Positions 22,347 through 35,885 of a stretch of 64,000 bases of DNA are shown one piece after another. Origin of the DNA: Polyodon spathula (taxonomy: Eukaryota; Chordata; Actinopteri; Acipenseriformes; Polyodontidae). The stretch spans positions 20,627,412 to 20,691,411 of the forward strand of contig NC_054538.1 of the NCBI RefSeq assembly GCF_017654505.1. Reading direction: 5' to 3'. Position 1 is the stretch's first letter. Each line of letters starts with the position of its first letter. Below the pieces are notes generated by a model, which saw only the letters and a program-made list of their open reading frames with translations, was not told where the DNA came from and ran no database searches. Both the position numbers and the translations under genes were made by a program.

Positions 22347-24165
22347 TAAGAGTTTGTAATGTAATGACCTTTTAATGCAAGAAACCTCTCCTGAAGATTT
22401 GTGTACACTGGCCCAAACCAATTCAAAGATCCATGCTTATAAAGAAATAAAAGGAAACTCCCTTAACCTACTGTACTGATTTTGGAATGGTATACAGACA
22501 TACAGACAAGCATGTATGTAAAAATGTTGCAAGAAGCCAAATTGTTGATGGCATCGAGTTTATTAAACAGGCTTAGACAAACAAAAAACAAAAAAAAAGA
22601 TATAAGCAGTTGATAACATATAGTATAGTCCACTGCATCTGATAAAGAGCACTACACTGCGGTGATACAGAAAAGTGTGTATGACAGTATCAATACTGAT
22701 ATTGCTGTTGATGCTTTCGTAAGTACTTTTTCATCTGCGACTTTTCTAAACTGCAAGCTTTTACATGTTGTTGTATAAAGTAATGTACTGTAGGTATTCC
22801 TTCAGTCAAATAATTACAGTTACAACACAACTTGTTGATATGAACCTAAACGTATTCATTGCTTAATAGTCCACTAAAATATGAATGCAAACCTATAGTC
22901 TTTAATGAGCTTACCCCAGAGAAGTGTTAGAGCTAGTACTGTTTACCAAATCCCCATCAAAACAGTGTCTAGAGAGTGATTAATCATGGAAGGTAAGGTT
23001 TGCTAAAATCCAGCACCTGCCTGTGACAGTTCCCATCTGGTCTGGCAAAGGACACTAAAATGTACAGTCCAGAGATTGTTTCTTCCATACATTAGAAGGA
23101 ATTTCTTATAACCAGTGGCATTGTATGTGCAAAAGGAAGACAACTAAATAAAAAATTTAATCCTCAAAGATCTGCCAATTAATGATAAAATCGTTATTCC
23201 ATTATCCATTTCCACAAATAGTGTTTCGAATCTGGCCAGTGTCAGAAACTATAACAAGCTGAGTTTACATATTCTCCAAGAGGACAAGTTGTTTTACAGA
23301 AGCTGATTTCAAGATAGTCATTACCACAACAGGCTTTTCATTACCAAGACAAAAAGCAGACAAATCAAACTATTCAGAATTTGTATTCCCATTAAAAAAT
23401 TGGAAAGCACAAATATTGTTATTATTAATGTAAAAACAGCAGAGTCTTTAGGAAATGCTTATCAATAAAATACATTTTTTTTTAAAAGCACCAAAAAGAA
23501 ACGATGCAGCACAAATCTAGCAAAACAGCAATTGATAAAATGCGTGAAAACCCTGAGATTAGCTTGGTTGTCTAAAATATGTTAAACAAGCAATTTCTCT
23601 CACTGATCAGCTAAGAATCATTAGGTGTGAGTTGGCCTTTATACTACCAATTGGCCACACTGGGAATAAGCAAAAGATCCTTGACCCACTGAAGCTTCTG
23701 AAGAAGAGATACTTAAGGTAAGGGCCGGAGTCACATTCTGTTATAAAAATAGTCCTTGCGTTTTAACACAACATACTGTATAAGGGTGTGTAATTGAGGC
23801 TTCTAAATGAGGGTGTTTTCCTTAAAGTTCACCCTTATGCCTCTCTTGGGGCAATATACTTGTGAAGTCTTCGAGAACTGCTGTATAGGGTTACACTAAA
23901 CTTCAAAAGTCAGTAAACATGCTTGTGAAATTATACTGTGTACATACATTCTTGTGTTACAATACCACACCACCACCAAGTGCAATTAAAGGAGTGATAA
24001 GCAAGGCTTTACAACCCGATTGTCCTACCTCTTATTAGCATTAGACATTATCACCACTGTTCTCTCTTCCCTTTAAGCAAGATGACCTATTGGTTCTAAT
24101 TGGTTCTTTGCTTGCTTTTTATGTTTTAAATTAGGAATATCCAGAATTACTTAAAGCAAGATATG

Positions 24166-24166
<1 letters not shown>

Positions 24167-24246
<80 letters not shown>
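24167..24246. repeat. (TA)n microsatellite, 80 bp
   Basis: Uninterrupted TA dinucleotides. Confidence 0.96.
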
Positions 24247-24248
<2 letters not shown>

Positions 24249-26454
24249 TTGCAATTGTTTTGTTGTACCTAATCCTGAGCTGTATGTCAGGAAGTGACAT
24301 TATAGTTCTGATTTATACCAGTTTTGTGATTTTTTTTTTTTAAAACTGCTTTTCGTTCAAAGATCAGACAATTACAAAAAAAAAAAAAATTACTCAGACA
24401 AAATGATTACATGGTTTCAAATGTGTAAGATTTCTTGGTAAATCAGATCCCACAAAATACGAATAAGATGAAGTGAGCATTTACGTGTGAAATGTGAATG
24501 CACATAGCATGTTTTTTCCCCAGTAAAATAATAAAGATGTACAGTGGATATGACACAATACCTGCCATGTGGCATTCACGATTTAACAGAAAAATGCAGG
24601 TGGAGACAGCAGAGTTGAATGTAATGCTATTAACACACCTCACCTTACACTACTTAATGATAGCACAGCAAAAAAAAAAGGACATAACTAAAAACTACTG
24701 TTCATAAATCAATTTCCTGATAAAAGTACATCAGAGAGCTAATGTAGACTTCAGTTTCCAAGTGCAATGCATGTAAAACTGCTACTTTAATAAAAGTGAA
24801 ACGAATGCTTCTTTCCTGACAGTAATGGTATGGTAATGGTAAACATGTGAATATGCCTCTTATTAGTTTTCATTAGCAGGCACACTTACCATAGACACTG
24901 TCCTCCTTCCCATTAGCAAATTCACCAAGTGAAAATCATTGTGCATTTCAGCTGTCATATTTCATTTTTTTCATCTTTATGTTTATCTCCGTTTCCTTTC
25001 TTTCTTGGCACGAGACGGTATTGTACAGCAAGAGCAGCTGGTTCAAACATAATGGATATTCTACCTTCCACACTACACTTTTGTTCTCCTCCTTCACAGT
25101 AAGTTGCGTCATATATGTTTAAGAGAGTTAATGATAAAATGCTTAAAGAAACAGGAACTGCTTTTCACATTCACTTCGTTAAAAAAGTATGACACCATCA
25201 ATCGAATTCACTGTTAAAATAAACACTGCAGTTATCTCCTCTTCCATTTATGCACTGTGCTGACCCTACCTGCTCTCTATGTATTATTTCTTCATGAATT
25301 TTATCCTAAGATAATTTGTATCTGTGTCCCTTCCTTTCCCTACTTCCTGATGACCTCTAGCCCTCAGCGAGCTTGGGCAGTAAGGAACTCTTCATGTACA
25401 ATAACTTCCTGAAAAGCATCTTATCTGGTGAGCCAGACGCATGCTGTACCTGATAGTCACAACACATACTCATACTCTAGCTAGTCTACATTTCGTCTTC
25501 CATTTCAAACTCAGCCACATCCCCATTAGTCTACTTCTGGAACATCCAAACAAGTCCAAGTAAAATACAGTAACATACAGAATTAACAAATATTATGCAT
25601 CATCTCATTTATCTTAACACATACTTAAACATTGCTTGTTCTTGTGTTCATTCCAGCACAGGCTCTCAATTAGCATCTTGATTTTGTTTTTGATATGTAT
25701 GTTTAATACAAAATGCCATACAATACTGTGAACTCAAAAGGTCGATTTAATTCAGTTAAATTATCAATACCTTCTTCTAGGCTGCATAATGAAGTTCAAT
25801 ATTCATTTGAAAACAAACAAAACTTCAGTATCTCTGTGATTTGTACAGGAAACACAGGCTGTTGTTAAATAAATCCCCTGTGACCATCCTCACACTGCAG
25901 GCTAGCACCAAGGGGCAATGGAAAAATAATATACTTCCTGAAAAAATACACCGATCCAGTTCTTAACATGGCTTTCAAGGTCAGCGATAGAGAGGAAATG
26001 GAAACTAAGGCACTGATGTAAAACAGGACCTGTCATCAACAGGTTTGGCAACCAGCACACTGTTACCCCATTTTCTCTTTCAATTATTTACAATTAATGC
26101 TCTTCCCTAGGTTTCCTTCATATGGGCTTTCATTGTTAAGAAGCAGGAAATGGTTCCAAAGAACATTTTTTCATGGAACACCCCCATACGAAGAAAGGTA
26201 CTTACCAATAGACACTAACCATTTAAATGACAAAATAATACCTATATGAAGGATCGTGTATGTTGACATGTATGGTCAATTATATATTTAAAGAAATACA
26301 GATTTGTAGATTTAAGAGTAATGTTTTATTAAAATTACAAACCAGAGTTTACACAATACTGTGTCACTGCTGAAATAATTTTCAAAAACATAACAATCAA
26401 CAATATGGCTACCTGATATATAACGGTTCAGTAATATATACACACAAGTATAAT

Positions 26455-26545
26455 AATATATATATATATATATAGATATTATTATATAGATCTATAATAT
26501 ATCTATATATTATATATATATATAATATATATATATATATATAGG
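26455..26545. repeat. Imperfect TA-rich palindromic array
   Basis: TATATATATATA alternates with TAGATATTATTATATAGATCT-type interruptions. The whole is strongly self-complementary. Confidence 0.85.
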
Positions 26546-27416
26546 TATATCTAGGTAACCTAACCAAAACATTGTCAGTTAATTTTCCACTTTGCTGTAA
26601 TGCTGAAGCATGTGTTTAATTTAGTGAAGTCAATAACTTAGGCTAGAATCATGATGTTTTCCTTGTATTCCCAAATTATATGCATGTCTTATTGCGCATC
26701 CCTTAAATTGAGACATATAACTTAAATGAAGGGCCATTATGAAGGGAAAACTGAACATTCACACCAGTGGTTAGACCCTCCAAGCCAGAAGCCAGCATTG
26801 GTAGGCTTTTTTTTATTATTTATTTATTTATTTAATTATTTATTTTTATCAAGTATACGCAAATCAGTGGTATTTTATAGAAGTGAACCCTCATTCTTCT
26901 ACTTTGTTCTCTTCTATAACAATACTGCTGCCTGCACCCGATCCACATTGCCTCCAAATGTTGAGGGTCTCTGGAAATCGCAGCGTTTTTTGTCCAGAAA
27001 TCGAACCTGTTTCGAGTTATTTCTTTTCGCAGCGTTTCTTCCAGCGGTTACACTCAAGTGTGAAAGGTAGTATTAAGTTTCAGTTTTGATTTTGAAACAG
27101 TGCGAATAAACGCTGTAGTGTGACTAGCGCTTAAATCACTGAGATTAGAGAAAAAAGAAAATAAACTATATGGTATATAAAATTAGTTTTTAAATTTCTG
27201 ATGGGTGCCCCGAACAAACGCGAGTATAAAAATAAACCTATTGCAATTTTGATAGTAATAAATGATGTAGTTTTCCTAAAAAATACATATAGTTTCTTAT
27301 TTAAACTTTTGTTAATTCGAGAACGTTTACTTTCGTGAAAAATATATGAATGTAAAAAAAAACATTGTTAACGTTACCTGAAAACATTTGTTTTCTTTAA
27401 TCATGTGGTTTTAATT

Positions 27417-27480
27417 ATTATATATATAGATATATATATATATATATCTATAGATATATATATATTATATATATATATAT
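27417..27480. repeat. Imperfect TA-rich palindromic array
   Basis: TATAGATATA and TATCTATAGATA interruptions in a TA tract. Self-complementary. Confidence 0.85.
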
Positions 27481-28799
27481 GGAGTGCCTCACGGTTACAG
27501 TTGCGTGACTGTTACTGATTCAATTCTCTCAGAGCGGCGCTTCCTGCTTCATTGGGTCACGGACGATAATTATGATTATCAATAAAAAAATAAATTTTAT
27601 CGATTATTCTACCAACCCTACTCTCCACTAATGTCTAGGGCTGAAATCTAATATAGAAATAATTAAAATAATTAAAAAAGGAATTTAAAACAAAAGTTTT
27701 CTACATTTCTGCACATGCCTCCATCCTTCCTACTTCTTCCTTAACTTCATAATACATTTTCAAGAACACCTGGTTTAGGGAACTGAGCTCTTGAACGTTT
27801 GATATATACCAGAGGCCATGTCCCTCTGTAACCAATAAATGTTGCAGTCATACTGTAAAACCAAAGCTGACTAGTCATTTTATTATCGTTACTTGTATAC
27901 TGCATTACTCTGCTACATAATTACCTTATAAAATGGGGATTATTTGCTAATACAGGACTTTCTCACAAAAACTATACTTTTTTTTTTTTTTACTAGAGCT
28001 GCCCCAAGGGAGAAAGAACTAATTCTAAAAACCTTATTTTCACTTACTGTACATAAACAGTGACACACATTTTTGTCTGAGGATACTAAGCACTTAAAAA
28101 GCACTTGGAAGCTTGTCTAAATTGGCTTTTAGAAGAAAAAAAAAAAAGGATGGTGCATCTCAAAGATAGCTTAAAGCTTGCTCCCTTGTGTGTGTGTGTT
28201 GAATACTCTTTTCATTGCTTATCACCAGCTGTCCCAGGTCCGCTCTGCCACGTGCAAGATGCCCTATATCCTGCCAGGGTCACCGCCAATGTTTGACAAG
28301 CAAATCTGTAGCTCTGAGGGGCCCCTTGCAAATGGAATGGAAACTTCTGCCATCTCCACTGTGACAAGAGCTAAAAAAATGTACAAATAATCCTAAAGGA
28401 GGATCACGTTTCGCAAGTGCGTTTCGCTGCTTGATCTTGCATTTATACCTCCTCAAAAACACAGTCCTTAGATTCAATAAACTGTGATATTGATAAAGGG
28501 TGCGAACATGGAAGAGAAAATAAGTACCCCTATATTATTAGTCTGCACTACCTTCGGTTCCTGATTAAAAGTAGAAGATAAATAAATAATATAGAGGGTA
28601 CAGGTACAAGTGTCATCGTTTGTTTTAGTGCTGGTTAATGTAGCGTGTAGCAGGGTTTAGTCTGCATTCCGAATTTCAAGGTTAATCCCTGGATGTCAAC
28701 CGAAGGAGTTCATGCTGACCTTTCTGGCTGGACACCAAAGAAGGTTAATATACATACCATCTCTCTCATATATATCATAAATATGGACTGGAGAGGAGG

Positions 28800-28909
28800 G
28801 CTATAGTGGAAAAATCATTGACCTTAGGGAAGACTGTTGTTACAGGCTATAATGCCCGAAGCCGCAGGTAACAATAGTCCTCCCGTGGGGTTTAATTTTC
28901 CACTATGGC
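28800..28909. repeat. 110-bp inverted repeat (long hairpin or mini-MITE)
   Basis: The left arm from 28800 (GCTATAGTGGAAAA, then GGGAAGACTGTTGTTAC) pairs with the right arm ending at 28909 (GTAACAATAGTCCTCCC, then TTTTCCACTATGGC). About 47-nt arms pair over most of their length, with small bulges. The loop of about 16 nt, TATAATGCCCGAAGCC, extends a second small stem. No clear target duplication is visible. It could be a palindromic MITE or a transcribed hairpin. Confidence 0.75.
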
Positions 28910-29059
28910 TGAGTCTGCAGTACATATTTGATATATGAATCAGTCAAGAAAATTAGCGAGGCAAGGTTGGATAGTAAATACTTAGACTTTATATGTTTTG
29001 TTTAAATATATCTAATACATCATATGAAAATAAATAAATAAATAGAAAATGTTTTTGAA

Positions 29060-29300
29060 GTTCATGGTCCAGTGGTTAAAGAAAAGAGCTTGTAACCAGG
29101 AAGGTCCCTGGTTCAAATCCCGGCTCACACACTGACTCATTGTGTGACCCTGAGCAAGTCACTTAACCTCCTTGTGCTCCGTCATTCGGGTGAGACGTTA
29201 TTGTAAGTGACTCTGCAGCTGATGCATAGTTCACACACAGTAGTCTCTGTAAGTCGCCTTGGATAAAGGTGCCTGCTAAATAAATTAATAATAAATACCA
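29060..29300 (+). mobile_element. tRNA-derived CORE-SINE with LINE-type tail
   Basis: The head contains an A-box-like GGTCCAGTGGTTAAAG and a good B box, GGTTCAAATCC, spaced as in a tRNA. It is followed by a conserved central block, TTGTGTGACCCTGAGCAAGT, then CACTTAACCTCC, that matches the CORE domain of MIR/V-type SINEs. The 3' part, GTAAGTCGCCTTGGATAAAG, then GTGCCTGCTAAATAAAT, is the L2/V-SINE-type tail recognised by a partner LINE. All three modules are in the standard order, so this copy is nearly full length. Confidence 0.85.
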
Positions 29301-29652
29301 TGCAGCTTGCTGACTGCTGCATACTCCAGCTTATATCCCAGCTGTCATATTGGTTTACATTGTCAAGTCAGAAAACAGTGACAGTGATGTTTTAATCACC
29401 ATGTTAGTGTTTGGAGCACCTTTCTTTTGTAGTATGTTTTGTAATTCACTTTCTGGTAAATCACAAAATCCGTGTTTAGCCATTTTCTCTTGTGAAGAGT
29501 GCAGGGGAAAAGTGTGTTCCTTTGAAAAGGGGTAGGTCTGACAGTGATATGAACCAATCACATGACAGATGGAGACTATTGACCGGTGGTGTAAGGATGT
29601 CAGGGCAATAGTTCAATCTATTTTTGCTCCACAGGCTAGGATTTCCAACCAC

Positions 29653-29704
<52 letters not shown>
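29653..29704. repeat. (GATT)n tetranucleotide microsatellite
   Basis: About 13 copies of TGAT/GATT in register. Confidence 0.95.
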
Positions 29705-29788
29705 GTTGCATTTTTTTACTCAGAGTAAATTGTTGATGCTCATAATGCATCAGAGCAGAAAAATGCAACATGTCTAAGACTTGCACAG

Positions 29789-29799
29789 CAGTGTGTGTG

Positions 29800-29845
<46 letters not shown>

Positions 29846-29862
29846 TATATGTATATATGTAA
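29789..29862. repeat. (TG)n followed by (TATG)n-like microsatellite
   Basis: TG repeats with one early CATG interruption, then ATATATGTATATATG units. Confidence 0.93.
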
Positions 29863-29864
29863 TC

Positions 29865-32800
29865 AATCTTTGGATACTCTTACTGTTAAAGCTTTCAGTC
29901 TTTGGGGAAAGCAGTTATTGAAATTAGGTTTCAGTCCTAGCTGTGGCCTATACAGAACAATCAGAGCAGTTATTAGTTAATCCTAGTTTGCCATTGCCTG
30001 TTTTGTTCTTGACATGTGTCTTTCTTCAGTGGTAGCTTGCACCTCAGTGACCCACAGACACTGTAGCAAAAATTACAAGGAACACATTGCAAAATTGGTG
30101 TACTCTCTCCACCACAAACTAATTAATGGTTCACATCTCTGAATAATATCATAAAAGTTTGGAATGAGCAAGCCGATACAGCCGAGGTGCTAGGACTGAA
30201 ATCGTCTGGAATCACAGTATAAGAAGCAATCAACCAGTGCAGCCTACATCAATTGTAGTTTAGGAGATTGGAGAATCCTAGTGCCTTCTGCACCCATTGT
30301 TCATCTCAGAAAAACATCAGAACTGCCTAGTTGGCACCTGTGCTGACAGCCTCACAGAGCAGCCCAGGATTGGATGGGCATGGTCAATCTCTCACCACCT
30401 CAGAGGAAGGGGGGTACCTCCAGGGCAAGGCAAATACTCTGTGGCAGGGCACACCGAGGAAGCTAACACTACAAGCTTTTATTTGTATTTGGTGGTTAAA
30501 GATCATCAATCTTATGACAGCAACTCAGCACCTTTCACAAGCAGAGAAAATAAAAAAGGAAACAGTAAGTTAAGTCACAGGAAAAAAAAAACAATTCCAC
30601 ATTTAGGAGGCTATAGCAGTCTGGCTTTATATATATATTTAAAATAAAGAACATGTTAGTTCTTAAAAGGAGAGATATTATTCTTAAGGGGCATGTTAAA
30701 TCCTATTGTTCTTCTGTTTTTTATTTTGACTGAATGAAAGATTATGTCCACGGCAATCACTTACTGAACTCGTGCAGCTGTGTCAAAACACTATCCCTGC
30801 TGGTCCAAGCCTCTAAATACAACAAACACAACACTGTGTTTGGAGAGAAATTAAACCCAGTCAACTTACAGACGTGGACTTCTAAACAGGAAATTCTGTC
30901 ACTCTCCTTGAAAAGGAGTACCGGTACTTAATTTATACGGATTTACCCATTCTTTCCGCTTTCCCTAAAGTGCCACAGAGAGGTCTCAGGTTCCTCGGAA
31001 GGTTCTTCTCTTTGTGTGGATTCACAGATTCCTTCCCAACTTGGAGGTCACATCAGGGGGGCTAGAGGTATCTCTGCAGCAGAGTCACTAACAAGCTTAC
31101 CCAGCCACTTATCTCCTAACTTCTTTTGTGCCACAATGTTTCCAGGTGTTTAGCCTTACATTTTTTAATCCCCTTCAAACTGCTTTGGACCGTACAAATA
31201 AGAGGATTACTACTGCAGAACCCTCATGGATTGTGGTTCTACACAACTCTGCAATGTTTCTGAAAGTAACAGAAACAACCTACAACTGTGACAAGTAAAT
31301 GTGGGAATGGGAACTCATTAATTAACACACTTTACTTAATTTACTAACTTACCTAATTAGCACAGTATTTTAGGATTTATTTTCTAGAGCATGACTACTT
31401 GTTTAGCATAAAGTAGTAAGTTGTTGCACTGTATGATTATGGTTATGATTTCCAAAATCTCAATACCCCTGACCCATGCACAAATACTCAAACTGTTAAT
31501 AATAAAACCCAGTTGTAGAATTTAATTCCCTGTGTATTCACAGAAAGTCGTTTAGGACCATATAAATCATCACAATAACCCTAGAACAGGAGATGTGAAG
31601 TATTTGTACATTAACAAAAGTATTGAAGGATCAGTTAGAATTGTACATAAAATGCTAGGTCCATTCAAATACTGAAGGCCTTGTCAGCTTAAAACAAAAC
31701 AATTAGTGCAGACAGGTCATCCTGTACTTACTGCAAAACATGTTGCACAATCTTGTCTGAATTATTATAGAAAACAGGATGCTAATGATGATGGCAATAG
31801 TTTTATGCACTCTGTGATTAACTGTATATTGTGCATTTATTAATCGTTGATAATTTAACAGAATATTTTCATGACAATTAATGGTTTTGGTATTCCGGTT
31901 TTGTAATTTATATTATTATATATCTAATATATAGTATATATATATATCTATATATATAATAATATATATATATATCATATGTAACAAATTATTCATTAGA
32001 AAAAATGGTGACCATTTTTTGAACACTAGATACTGTAACTGGATTTCAATTTTAAAATCCTTCTTGGATATTTCACATTGGGTTTTGAATGTGCTGGAAT
32101 ACAAAAAAGATATAAATGTTTCTTGTAAAGTGCCTGTCATGTCTCTTGATCGATTACAGACACCTGAAGTTAAGACATGACTTAGCTTATATTTACAAAA
32201 GAGTTTAGATTTTACAAACAACCCAGAATTATCTAGATAAAATCGGAGCCATTGCTTACAGATTGGCAAGGTGGTAGACAAAGGTTTTTAAATGTATTTT
32301 AGTTGCTTTGAATAGTTTCAAACGAGTGGGGGCACAAAACATATGCTTTAATTTAAAGGTGTTGTTCACATATTGAAGATGCGTCTTACATTATAAACTA
32401 ATGCTGAACATATTTCCCGTAAAATGCAATCATTATAACGAAAAAACACACTTGGTAGTAGGTAATCTGTTTTGTTTTAAGAGCTGTGACGAGTTCAAAA
32501 CCTCCTATTGCTGCTAATAAAAAGATATGTGAGGTTTCACAGGTGTCTTGTATTCCTGCAGCCTAAACTACCTTTGGGGAATATAAACAAACTGAATGGT
32601 CAACTAGAGATATTCAGAAAATGCAAAGAACGTTAAACTATGGTCTATGGAAAGAAATCTTTACTGTATTTATCTCTATTAAATACTCCAAGAATAGAAA
32701 TTGGAATTATGTAGATTTAAGGAATCAAAAAATTAATAAAAAATACGTAGATTTTCAGGGGTTTCAAGTCACAGCAGCCTGGAAACATGGTGCTTCTTTG

Positions 32801-35800
32801 TGTGTGGCTCATGAGCCTAAAGTCAAGGATTAAAGGCTAAACGCTTTTAACGATGTACAAATTGACTGGATTAGTAACTTTAAATTACTAAAGTAATAAT
32901 AACGACCAGCAAGAGGTTTGTGTATACAAATATAATGTTAAAGCATTCCTCCTATTTAATAAGTAATTAACACTTTGTTCCTTTAACAAGATTTTGCTCT
33001 TTAAACCGTTTTGATGTCTGGAGTGTATATGAAATCACTGTAAATTTAAATCAATGCAATCATTTTATATTAATTGTAGTTTTAAATTCTACTTTTGTAC
33101 AACTTATTAAAGCAGTCAATTTTGTAAACATGAAGCTACATTGGAAATGTTACTTCCAAGACATGAAAAGGGACAATCAGATAGCCAGCACCTGTGTAGA
33201 CTGTGGATGCATTATTCAAATGTGGCTGGTCTGTAACAACAGCTTTAATGCTTTTAGAAGAACCAGCAAAAAAATCATCGCTAAAAATAATTTCCAAGAC
33301 ATACTGAAGTGCATGTTTAAGATGACAAGACATCCAGATATTTTCATACGTATGGATACTCTTCCAGTTACTCAGGGTACCCCTGCTGTGTACAAACCTA
33401 TCTTGTAAATGAGATAAGCAGAGCTGCAATAGCTGGGTAAGGTTGCAGCATCTGCGATTCCAGGCTCCCCAAGGTAATAAATCAGAGGTCCCAGTAAATT
33501 TCTCGCTGCTCTGAAACACAGCAGGACTGTTTACACTAGTGTAAGTGGTGTTGAATGGTCAGGACCAAAATGCTGAGCTGCCAGTAACAACAGTGACGTG
33601 CAGTAATGTGCTGGACGCGGTTCCTATCTGGGGCTTTCAACAAAATTACTGGCATCAAGAAAAAAGTAACGCTGATTTACTATACTAACGTAGGAATAGA
33701 AAACCCTTAATATATAATTAGTCCATGTCGGACTAGCACAATTCATCAAAAGTGGCATTTGACGCCCACTATCTTGCTCCTCCTTCTGTCATAGACATGT
33801 AGGTAGCAGAGACAGTGAACGACATTTCCCAAAGGTGTAGAAAAAAAGGGGAAGGGGGTGGGGGGGGTGCGGTTGGGTTGTTAGATCTAAAGCTGCCCCA
33901 ACATTTAGTGGTGTCTTAATAAAATCATGCAGGTTCAGTATTTGTTCATACTTCAAATTCACTATTGAAAGAATTAATGAGTAATTGTTTTTTTTTTTTT
34001 TTCAAAGTCAGTTTGTATTAATAAAATAAAGTTTTGGCTTCATTAAGGACAATCTAGAGCAATTTCATAAAAACAAACCGAGTTAATAACTTTACCTTGT
34101 TTACCTCCAAACTGTGCACGATACCAAACAATTCAGCTTAAAACAAACACCTGTATATTCCTTTATTACATATACATTAATAAAATTAAATAAATCTAAA
34201 ACGTGGAGGTATGCTAACTATGCAAAATGTTTATTCCTGGTTTGGAAACTATAGTAAAGTATAAAGTTACAGTATACATAAGAGAAGCATCAAGATGTGT
34301 TCTGGACATGCAAAGACAAATTCGTTTTAACAGGAAAAAAATAAATCATTTTTAAATGTCAGATCCCTGATGTAAACTGCATCCAAGCCACAAGTCACAG
34401 GAAACTAGTTCACAAGGACAATATTAGTAATCCATTCACCCCCCGCCTCACCAACCCATCCATTAATGGGTGGTGCATCAACTTTGATAGGAAATGATTA
34501 GTTGCTGTACTACTACAAAAGTTAAATGTTCCAACATTGTTGTCACTGTTACAAGATATTATATTATACTAGATGACTGTTGAGTGTGACCTCATGGCTG
34601 TTATAAGAAAATACTGTTCATGAGCAAGTATGCTAGTGACATTCCTTACCACCATGACCTGAATCCACCATATGTACATATAACAATGTAAGACACATTG
34701 GACAGGTTTTTCCCATATACCCACAGATATTGATGTTCTTTGTAACTTGTGTTGAACCACTGCCATAACTTAATTTTAATCAAAATTGGAAGAGGTTTTC
34801 AAGACACAAGTAAAAATGTGACATACACATGTAAGTAAAGACTGACCAGCACCTCCTCATATATCTTGTTTCTGAAAACTTGTGCAAAACAACATACTAA
34901 CAAGGGTTCATAACCATTGAGAAATCAGTTTTCTAAATACATATGTTATTTTAAATGGTCGTAAGCATGTACTGTATCTATGTATGTACATACATACGGC
35001 AGTTACAAGGATTGTGCATTCCCAGCAGACGGTAAGAAGTTACTTTAAATTTTGTTCTAATCAGGTTCCATCAGTTGGTGACTAAAACAAAGCCCCCTTT
35101 CAGTAGCTTTCTGGGCTATCTTATCTAGTGTCAGAAGTATGCCGTTTTCCTATTGAGATGAGTGGCACTGCTACAACAGGACACACTACAGCAGCTCTTT
35201 GCCATGATACTGTTCTATCAATTTACTATCTTTATAATATATATATTCTGTACATGCATTAAATGCAAAAATGCAAGTTACACAGTATATACATTGTGTG
35301 GGAATGCACTTAAACTGAATATTATTATAGAACATACGGTCTGCTGTATCTGAGGGCATCATAATCAATTAGTCCAAAGCTAGTATCAATGCTAACTCTA
35401 CTGAACAACAGCAGACCTAAATGTAAACAAGATACGGTTAAACGCTAAAGAAAACAAAACAAGCTTTCAGGTGCACACAAGCTATGTGTGGTCCTGCTGC
35501 TCATTACTCGTAAGGATCACGTTCTAATTTGTACAGTAATTGGAAACACCTACATACAGTACAGGCCTACAGAACCACACCGACACTCGTTTCATTTCCC
35601 TTACTGTCCCTTACTGTACAGAAGATCGAATTAATTAACACAAAAAACAATCATTTACTATTAAGTTGGATTTTCCATTCTCTCTTTTGGACAGGAAATC
35701 ATGATGCTTGAAAACAAATACTAGCGCAATCCCAAAAGGAAAAAAATTAGGCATGTCCGTCTCTGCCTATTAATCTTAACAGTGTTTCATTTTATTCTCG

Positions 35801-35833
35801 AGTTGTTTTATCAATCCAATTTAACATGTGCTG

Positions 35834-35885
<52 letters not shown>

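Larger units (their letters stand above)
22350..28795. other. Large pseudogene intron, part 2
   Basis: AT-rich sequence with a (TA)n array at 24167-24246 and two imperfect, self-complementary TA/TATAGA arrays at about 26455-26545 and 27417-27480. A short GC-richer patch at 28200-28330 holds no recognisable exon. No other features were recognised. Confidence 0.5.

Noticed and set aside
29060..29135. Standalone tRNA gene
   Set aside because: The A and B boxes continue directly into a SINE core and tail, so it is a tRNA-derived SINE and not a gene.
33130..33519. Overlapping open frames of 92 and 127 residues on opposite strands
   Set aside because: Neither shows a known motif or splice context. 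Overlap on both strands suggests chance openness.
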